Shown here piece by piece: positions 56,301 through 64,000 of a stretch of 64,000 nt of DNA. The stretch is taken from contig CATQJL010000001.1 of NCBI GenBank assembly GCA_958299035.1, positions 54,176,333 to 54,240,332 of the forward strand. The letters are read 5' to 3'. The notes below the pieces were generated by a model. The model saw only the letters and a program-made list of their open reading frames with translations, ran no database searches and was not told the origin of the DNA. The position numbers and the translations under genes are program-made. This DNA is from Cylicocyclus nassatus. Its lineage: Eukaryota > Nematoda > Chromadorea > Rhabditida > Strongylidae. The stretch's first letter is position 1. Each line of letters starts with the position of its first letter.

Positions 56301-59300
56301 AACACTTAGCGGAAGGTCTGTTTTTTAGACTGGGCGTATATACTCGAGTGATGCAGGGCTAGAGGTAAGGGAGGCGCACGTTAAAGTTGTAATCTAGTTA
56401 CTGGGTCATAAAGTCTTAATGACAGAGGAAGAGACATGGACAGGGTACTTTATTGAGAAAAAAAGCGACAATGATAAAGTGAACTAAATTGTGAAATGGA
56501 CAAAAACAGCGATACCAGAAAAAATACTGTCATGTTGAAGGAAGTGATTTAAGGTGATGAATAGCTGGCTCACCTGGCAGTACGCTGCGCCATACCGTAA
56601 CGATTCTCGTTCGACTCGTCCGGGTGCGCCTATGCGTTGTCTCTCAAGTGGGAGAAGGTGGACTGCATGTGAGACAGTTCAGCCTTGACTGTAAAGGGTG
56701 GACCTCCCTCTGCTCTGTTTCATCAGCAGTCATTGGTTTTAATGATTTCTCATTTTCTAAGAGGGAAACCCCTATATGACGCCCCACACACGGCAGGCTG
56801 TACAAAGTTGCTTTTGCTTGAGGTAATCTGAGAGCTGGTGTCTTATAAGATTCTTTTCTGTTCTGATTAGATAAGAGGGTGTCTGCCTTTTGAAATTTTC
56901 AAACGACCACATCAAGAAATGGCTGAGCCTAGAAGCGAGAACAAATCTTTACACACCCTTTTCCTTACTTTTTGATGAACTCAAGTGACACACGCCTTTG
57001 CCTCTCTTCAGCTTGAAGTCTCCTTTTCGCTCAGTGATTCACTTTCCATTCCCGTCTGAGTTCTACAAAACGCTATTCCTCCTCATAGCAGTAGCTAAAA
57101 TTGCACATTGCTTCTCCCCAAAGTCATATACTCTATGCTTTTGAATCTTTTTCGTCTCCAAAGTATTTTGATTGATGCTCAAAAATTAAGCCATGTCATG
57201 CATCTCCGAAGAAGGCCGTCATCACTCCATCACAATTTAAAGTGGATGAGAGTTATTATATTTTTGCCTTATTGTCGTCTCTTCACTTCTTGCAGTTCAA
57301 AATATTATGTTCCCTTGTCTCTTTTACGATGAATTAACAAAATGCGTGGGATCTGAGAACCACATCAAATTTGTTCGATTGCATGTTTGCTATTTGGGTG
57401 AAAGCACTGGTAAAATATGCGTGAATGAGTCTTTGGCGTAAATTCACCTATCTCACGTAATATGGCTTTCTGACATCGATATGAATTATCAGTTCATCAT
57501 TGACGCTGCTTGAATAAGCACAACTAAGGTCACCACAAAAGTTTTTTCATATCAGACTTTTCACCAGCATAAGTCTGCTCTTCTTAGACTTCTGATGAAA
57601 AGCGGAGTACCATTCGAAAGAGTAAAGCAAGCTCTACAATATGGCTCTCTAAAGTTCGTACCAGGCTTGATCCGCATCGAATTCTAAGATAAAATGGAAA
57701 AAAATCCAAAATTCCGAAAAAACAAAAAAAATCGTATCTTAGTTCAAAAACATTCTGCAAAGTCCCCACTTGCTCACGCATACATTTTCCCCACCAGACA
57801 TTTATATATACGCCTGCTGCATTTTTATGACGGCTAGAAATCGAGAAAAAAAATAAAGCGTTTAATTTTTAAACTTTGACTGTAATGAGTCTATGTAATT
57901 CGCAAATGTGTCATTATATAGCTTATTTACTCAAGAATACTCCCACAAATTTGCACCCTTCTAGATGCCTTAGTTTTAGAGAAATATCATTTTGAAGGTA
58001 CAAATATGAAAAAACTTTTGGGATGACCTAATATTTCGACAACCCTGGCATTTGTTTGCACGGTTTATGCAGCAAAGTTTGTTTGCCGAACTGCAATCCT
58101 TTTTTTTTCGCTTCACGTGCCAAGAACATTCGCCCAACAATTATACCTATTCAAACTTGTTCTATTACTCTGTCAGTATGCAAAGTTTTCCCTCGAACGC
58201 TTTTGAGGGTTAGTCGACCACTGCATCAGCTTCGCGTACCCAATGGGTTGTCGACAGAAGCGCAAACGATTACTCAATCCCTATCTATTCAGCTTCACGC
58301 AGAATTTATCTGCTGTGCTCTCCGATCCAGGGCGTTCTCGCTCTGAAGTGAACACCTTCTTCACGAGACACTGGGGCGATTCATTCGTGCCTCCTCACAG
58401 TATACCTCGATCGACCCTCATTCCACCCATTTCGGATCAGCAATTTATTGCGCATCAGAAAAACACGAGCAAGGTGGGAAATTGCGATCTCGAGTGGCAA
58501 AAATATTTCTCAAAATGTTCAATGACCAGAATCCGGTTAAGGTCTACAAGAGGTACCATGCAACAAAACGAGCGTTGGCTGCTCTGCAACAACCATCTAC
58601 ATGTGGAGAGGGCGATTCAGATGATTTGCCGCAGGTATGGGTTTTTTTGTACTGGATCAGAAAAGTTAACTTTGGTTTGTTGGCTTCCTCACTTCCTAAT
58701 TTTTTTTCTATATTAGTGAGAGTAATTAGCTTACAAAAATCTTTCTTTCTCTTTGCTGTTCGTTTTACTTTCTTCTATCAAAGATACCAATCAAGTAAAA
58801 TGGATGAAGTGAAAGGGTTGAAAGTGAGTTCTTGGAAATTGTCAGTTTCTTCGATCCTTCTTGATTCGTTGAAAATCAATGCATTTTGTAGTCACATTTC
58901 CTAATTATGACATTTACATAAATGCGAAAGAAAATTTGTTTGCACGTCGCCATCAGCTTGTATATATGGATGTGGCTCATTAGAGAACATTTTGCACCAG
59001 GAAAGTAAAAAGTGGTAAAATCTTGCATTACTTCTGAAAATTTGCGTAGTACTTTTGTAAAACTGTACTGACACCATTGTTAGCTTTCTGTTTCTTCCTA
59101 ATGAATTCTAACAAGGAAAGGCCGCTTGACCGAAATGGCGAAAATCGGAGGGTGATGTGTAACAATGGATAGGCTGATACCAAATATACTTTCTATATCT
59201 GCGGAGCGTTTTTCTATAAGTTAGGGCTTTTTGTGTTTATAAGGAAAGTGTGGAATAGAAAGAAAATGACGACCTGTGGATAACAGCATGGTTGGAAAAA

Positions 59301-62300
59301 CTCGAAGCATTCAGCTGATATTAATTACACCTAAAATGCTTATTAGGTGGTTTGCTTGAGCTTACTTTGGCCCGGGAATGACCGTGATTTTGTGACTCAA
59401 TCACGAAAATTTGGCATAAGAATATTTCTTGATTTTTTTCAGAAGAACGCTTCGCTATAAAAGGGTATGTCTGAGATGAGCGTTTTAAGCTGTATCCATT
59501 TTAAGCTGTATGTTCATATACATCGTCTTCCAAATCGTCTTCGACCAAGCGGCCTTTCCTTGTGAGAAGGATGACATTGTAGCATTGTGACTTGCATTGT
59601 TACCGCAACTGCGACGAACTAAATGATTGCGGCAGGCGATGTGTTGTAACAGCCAAGGAACTTGTTCTCGGCCGCTGAACCATTGTCCCCTTTAGTATTA
59701 CACAATGATGACCATCACGAGCAAAGTTTGGATTATGTAGCGCAAAAGCGAAATTACGCGCTAATACAGTGTAGATTGTGAAATTGTGGTATAAAGTGCT
59801 TTTGCAAGGCCTAGAATAGATATCTTATTTTGAAATTTGATCAGTTTCTGTTAATGCGAAGCGGGAGGAGACGGTAGCACGGGGGCAGATGGAGAGATTT
59901 TGATGGGTACGGTAAAAGCCCTTGGGACCGGGCATACTATTTGTGTGATTCCTGCAGTTCCTGCGATTCATGTAATGGCTGAGGGTCCCTTAACAATGTA
60001 TATTGCGAAAAACAATGTATACTGAAATTTGCAAAGCGCTTCGTAGTGCGGCACATCGGAAATCGAAGAATCACAAGAATTGCAGGAATGCAGGACTCGC
60101 AGGAATCACCTCCTGGAACAGTATGGCCGGTTCCTTTCTGCCCTTCAATTATATTCAAATTATAAATTTCAAATCAACTGCAGTATGACGTCTAGTCGCC
60201 GTTGGAAAATGAAATTATGGATGAAGCATTTAATGAGGGCACTTCATTTTAGACCATCTTTATCTACAGTTTGGGAAAAGTTGAGGTTATGAGGCTATGA
60301 AAATGGCTTTGATTCAAATGAAAAATATTACCAACGAAATGATTTTGATTCAACCAAAAATTGGCCTGACCGCAACGTTTCCCAAAAAAATTTGCGAAAA
60401 ATTTTGATCTTTTGCGTCATCCTTTATGCTTTTTGACTGTATTGTGTGCACTTCTCAGTGGTTCTATAGCTTCAAAAGCGTCAGAGCAACTGTTCATCGC
60501 GCTAATTTTCTTATTATTGTTTGCCGCAACTGTCACCGCATCTCAGTGATTGTCACTCTTATCTATAGATTGACATTCAAGGATCGGGAATAATCGAAGA
60601 TTTACTGAGAGTAAGCAGTCCAGAACTGTGAAAACAGCAACTTGGATGAGTCGGTTAGTGTGTACTAAACGAAATTCATTAGTTTTCAATTTCTAAAATT
60701 GAGTTTTTTGGACGAAAAGTCGAATTTGCAACAAATTTGCATGACTCTTTGCTCTCACATGCAATGTAATCAATGGGAAGTGAGAATAAATTTTATAAAT
60801 CATTTCCAGATGAGGAGTAAAAACAAAATTATCACTGCTAGCTTACTCTGTAAGCAATGCAGAAAGCTGGATGATGACAGAGAAATTAGAACTAAGCTTG
60901 AGTGAAGGAAGTGAAGTGAAGTCGTCCATTCAGATTTTAGCGCTCAAACTGCGTTGGGAAGATAAAGAGCAATGATTTGTGGGTTGGGTTAGATTAAAAC
61001 GAACTGCAAGTGGTCTCATTTGGTACCAATCGTGAAGAATGTTGCTACATGCGATGTCTATATCTTCAAGCGCAAGAGTAAAATTTGGAATAGAATTTCC
61101 GCGTTATATTAATGGAGTATATGTAGAAAAATGTACTCACCAGTAGCGAGAATTGACATCAAAGTGGTAGACATTGGTCCGTTCGCGCTGGCCATAGATC
61201 TGCCGGCCTTTTCTAGTCGCATCGAGTAGTTTAGTAAATCGTAAAGCCTTCGGCGACGACACTTGCATCGAACACTGTTCGGTTGTGTTCGCCTGAGTAC
61301 AGCTGTTGTTGTCTCGAGAGGTGAGGGTGGAGGCCACCATTTGCGTAGTCGCAGTGATGTAATGCTCGAAAAGTGCTCGAAGAAAAAGCTGACTGACCGA
61401 CTAAAATATTAGCGGTGACCAAGCTCGAGTGTTTATTGCCATTCTAGGTTCTTATGGATCCGCTGTTCCATTTGTCAGACGCCAGAACGTTTGTCGACAT
61501 CTTCACTGTGCCACAGAAAGGTGTGCCAGATCCGTTGACCGTGACTCGGAGTGGAAAGACGGTGGTCCCGTGCGCCCCTGATGATACCGATGGAAAGAAG
61601 GTGAAACAAACACACTGGCTTCTTATGTTTGGCAGTTTTGAAGAGTTCTAATTTAGCCACCTGGATCCTTTCGGGACTACATGTCTTTAAGTTCACGATT
61701 AGAATCCTTCCATGATGTGGTCGATTCGCGGTTAGCTACACGTTTGGTAGCCAAGTCAGCTGCGTTTTGGCAAATGGTCCACAGCTACGGCGGATTGCAC
61801 GAGGAGCTATCCGATGCAATGTCGGATATTAGAAGAGTTCGGTATGTACTTTCTTGATGTTATCGGTAATTTTTCGTTAAGAAAACCGGAATTTAGGTCG
61901 AATTTGCAAGCTGTCTCTCGCCTTGTCTGCGACAGAACGCGGAAAATTATTCAGCTGTACGAGAAACGAGAGAAAAAGCAAAAACTTCTGGCTAAACTTT
62001 TCGTGAGTTTGATTTTCTCAGTTGGCTATATCATACGTTTATTTTTTGTCTATCTTCTAATCTACTAAGTTGACAGTTTTCTTGTTAGGAATTCTGTGCT
62101 GATTTATCGCGCTGATTTTGCATTATCTTATCGGTTTGTTGGAGCTCATTACAGCATACCTTGAGGATTAGCTTGTATTATGTTAGACTCTTAAGGGCAA
62201 GAGGCGCGAAGGCGTTGCAGAATTTTTTTTTACAAAGTTACACATTTACTTGATGGTCTTCCAAAATTCTTTTCAATCTTTGAATTTAGGATGTAGCCTG

Positions 62301-64000
62301 TCTGCGTGAAGCTCAAACCACTGTGCAAATGTTGTTGAATCAGAGCGATTACCCGAAGGTCATTGAGTGCATAGAGACCAGCGAAGACGTCCTGAGCTCG
62401 GAACTGAGCGGAGTTCAGTGCTTTAGGTAGCGTTGCTTCTGACCTCGTGCTACTCTTTGATCTCGCCATATTTAGGCATCTCGGATCACAACTGACAGAA
62501 ATGTACGGAGTGATTGGTCGCATGATGCTGGACGATTTTGCGACTATAATCCAGAAAGAGTTCGGGACGAAGCCCGAAGATGGAGTTTTGATGACCTACG
62601 ATGTATGGGCAAATTTTTTGGCATTGAGTTTTATGTGCATAATTCATTCAGGGAGAGTTATCGTGTGTAATAATGGGCCTTATACAAGTTCGACGTTTTG
62701 GATTTATGTCCATGATCAGAACAGAGATACTGGAAGCACTGAAAGGCATACTACGACATGAAGTCAAATTGCATATAGTTCAAAGTGGCATTGATCTCAC
62801 TGATTTTGACCCTACACTAAAGTGAGTTCATCAATTATGCTAAGTTCTACCCAAGTACGAACTCAGATCAATCTGCTTCTTTGTTATTATATGGTCTTTC
62901 CTTGTAAATATTTACCCTATTTGTTTCTTGAGGCTGGCTGTTAACCTCCTTAATTTCCTCTCTCTACAGTCCACAGTCTACTATCAGCCAGCCTGTAGAA
63001 ATAGGAAATTACGAAATTTGATTTGATAACCGAAGTCTTAGTTGCATATTGTGCATTTACCGCTCACCACTAGCAAAGCTGAACCGTGAACATAGATAGT
63101 TCAGACAAACATCCTCGTTGCCATCTGCTCTGCGTAAATAAGCGCAACTTCTTTTTTCTTTTTTTCAGGGCCTTTTCCAGTTCATTGTATTCATGTGGTA
63201 ATTGCAGCCAACTTGGAGAGCCAGTACGTCGACTCGTATATGAGGATTGGCTGAAGACCGTTGATGATGTTACGCGAGAGTTCTTCAATTTCTGCAAACG
63301 AATCCAGGTATGGGACTTTATTAACTTTCAAATCAAGGGCCCCATATAGTTGTGCTGCTGGATTTTTTTTTCTAATTTGACCACATTTTAGATGGAAAGT
63401 AGCTCAGTCTTTTCAGGCTTTACAAGATGTTGTGTGTGAATGTGCAGAACGGATACGGAATCATTCTAACATCAAGCATGTTAATTCACCTGTTGTGACC
63501 GATGATTCTGTGCAAGGTCATGCCGTGCTGGACTTATCGTCGAGTGAACAGGATGTATGGAAATTCCGCTAATAAAAAACTTGAATTTTTTCTGCATGTC
63601 TTCAGGAGCCTTTGCAAGCAGGATCCGGAGAACCTCAGACTCCTGAATTTCTACTGTCGAATGATCCGGCAGCCCTGCTAGCAGTCGAGATTCGATCAGT
63701 GCCTCAGCTTCTGAAATCCGCCTCGCTTTTGGCTGAATTTGCTCATCATTGCGCACAAACACGATTGTGTCGTCTACTTATAGCTCGTTCAAAGGTGAGT
63801 GAGTTTCAGAATTACATTATATTACCTCAATAGAATTGGGCAGATTTCTGTTGCTAAATTCCTTTGAGCAAACCTGCACCCAAACTCAGATTAGCTAGAA
63901 TTATCTTCTCTTTTACTTGAATTCACGAAACTTCCCAAAAAAATCTGGTACTGTTAACTGAAAATTTTACTATTTAGAGAGAATTTGGGTTATTGAAACT
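47376..64000 (+). CDS. vps-54: VPS54, GARP tethering-complex subunit (partial, runs off right edge)
   Basis: GARP tethers endosome-derived vesicles at the trans-Golgi. Exons: 47376-47449, 47508-47615, 49703-49791, 49844-49907, 58293-58473, 58530-58634, 61448-61600, 61657-61841, 61897-62002, 62290-62426, 62476-62602, 62652-62821, 63169-63307, 63417-63554, 63606-63794, 63978-64000; phases join to about 662 residues before the edge. The match to VPS54 is clear at NLSAVLSDPGRSRSEVNTFF, FTRHWGDSFVPP, VLMDPLFHLSDARTF, FRHLGSQLTEMYGVIGRMML and VPQLLKSASLLAEFAHHCAQ. Residues about 26-90 form a zinc-finger-like module: CELC...FARHLRVVHCKKEGG... then VCQKLPLEGVSDEDYEAHIR-RVHC. The C-terminal Golgi-binding domain lies beyond the window. 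Intron 4 (49908-58292) contains a complete antisense gene. Confidence 0.9.
50112..55733 (-). CDS. DEG/ENaC-family sodium channel subunit
   Basis: Trimeric amiloride-sensitive-type channel; nematode members serve touch, acid or peptide sensing. Exons: 55733-55575, 54712-54548, 54075-53881, 53560-53339, 52875-52723, 52558-52403, 51696-51602, 51530-51418, 51243-51077, 51024-50929, 50685-50584 and 50174-50112 (TAG); all phases join, 561 residues. The ATG lies one base after a TTTTCAG acceptor. TM1 is about residues 33-49 (WAFFFIVGFLACLTIKD). The ectodomain opens with NIVFNDSMTMPNITFC (family FPAVTIC position) and has a Cys-rich part (CRSRCRMEMIRDMCKCTALS, PLCDYTNCEV, CTSRCFRDCKQIRYEI). TM2 ends GGSIGMWLGLSILSLIQ, with the G-X-S selectivity filter (GLS, about 467-469). 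The cytoplasmic tail has about 85 residues, Pro/Ser-rich. The N-terminus before TM1 is short and lacks the usual His-Gly gating motif. The whole gene lies within intron 4 of vps-54. Confidence 0.92.
56065..56301 (-). CDS. Possible short secreted-protein ORF
   Basis: A 78-codon frame starting with a signal-peptide-like stretch (MRSSTGLLYVVCAALLITDS), then a polar segment (ENGDISHDPHKTTQEQIVQR). It lies within vps-54 intron 4, upstream of the DEG/ENaC gene. No family recognised. It may be a one- or two-exon secreted peptide gene or chance. Confidence 0.3.
   Translation of the reverse strand: MRSSTGLLYVVCAALLITDSTMENGDISHDPHKTTQEQIVQRSLTKTLLARLNSKKKLPRSLFPKFLHCGRKKLEIAL
61138..61340 (-). CDS. 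Candidate first exon of an antisense gene in vps-54 intron 6
   Basis: An open stretch of 67 residues (MVASTLTSRDNNSCTQANTT..., KALRFTKLLDATRKGRQIYG, QRERTNVYHFDVNSRYW) ends at a good GTGAGT donor at about 61140. Its composition looks coding, but I could not follow convincing downstream exons and do not recognise it. Confidence 0.3.

Overview
This is eukaryotic DNA, almost certainly from a clade V (strongylid-type) parasitic nematode. Genes are split into many short exons with strong T-rich TTTCAG acceptors, several start codons sit directly behind such acceptors (consistent with spliced-leader trans-splicing), gene orientations are mixed, and introns and spacers are packed with palindromic and inverted-repeat transposons. 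I assembled the gene models by hand: exon frames and splice phases were followed from exon to exon, and families were recognised from motifs. No database search was run.

Layout. 36-1537 (+): 3' end of an M14 zinc carboxypeptidase, cut by the left edge. 2691-9896 (-): cdt-2 (DTL/CDT2), the substrate receptor of the CRL4 ubiquitin ligase, with 17 exons followed down to a C-terminal PIP-like box; its introns hold a family of palindromic elements. 9897-12664: repeat-rich spacer. 12665-18890 (+): a divergent importin alpha (IBB plus armadillo repeats) with a Harbinger-type MITE in an intron. 18891-21360: spacer with a fold-back element. 21361-26043 (+): a DGAT2/MOGAT-family acyltransferase with 8 exons. 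26044-31633: palindromes, tandem repeats, a TTCGAA-rich block, a mariner-like MITE, and a small unrecognised minus-strand gene (27434-27929). 31636-41114: a Tc1/mariner-type fold-back MITE split by a complete LTR retrotransposon (32139-40870, minus strand). 41497-43635 (+): small single-pass membrane protein, with a possible antisense gene in its first intron. 43811-46951 (-): tail-anchored PDZ protein of the SYNJ2BP/OMP25 type. 47376-64000 (+): vps-54, running off the right edge. Its fourth intron (8.4 kb) contains a whole antisense DEG/ENaC channel gene (50112-55733).

The most unusual object is the LTR element. Its two 242-bp LTRs look identical, it has a 4-bp target duplication, and its single 1999-codon frame lacks a recognisable gag. 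In place of gag, the first ~700 residues look like a viral-type membrane glycoprotein (signal peptide, N-glycosylation sites, a furin-like R-G-K-R site, a stalk and a transmembrane segment), fused in frame to protease, reverse transcriptase, RNase H and integrase whose catalytic residues are all intact. The element is therefore young and possibly active.

The host genes are unrelated housekeeping and neuronal functions (replication licensing, nuclear import, lipid synthesis, mitochondrial outer membrane, Golgi tethering, ion channel). They show no operon-like logic, apart from the nested antisense arrangements.
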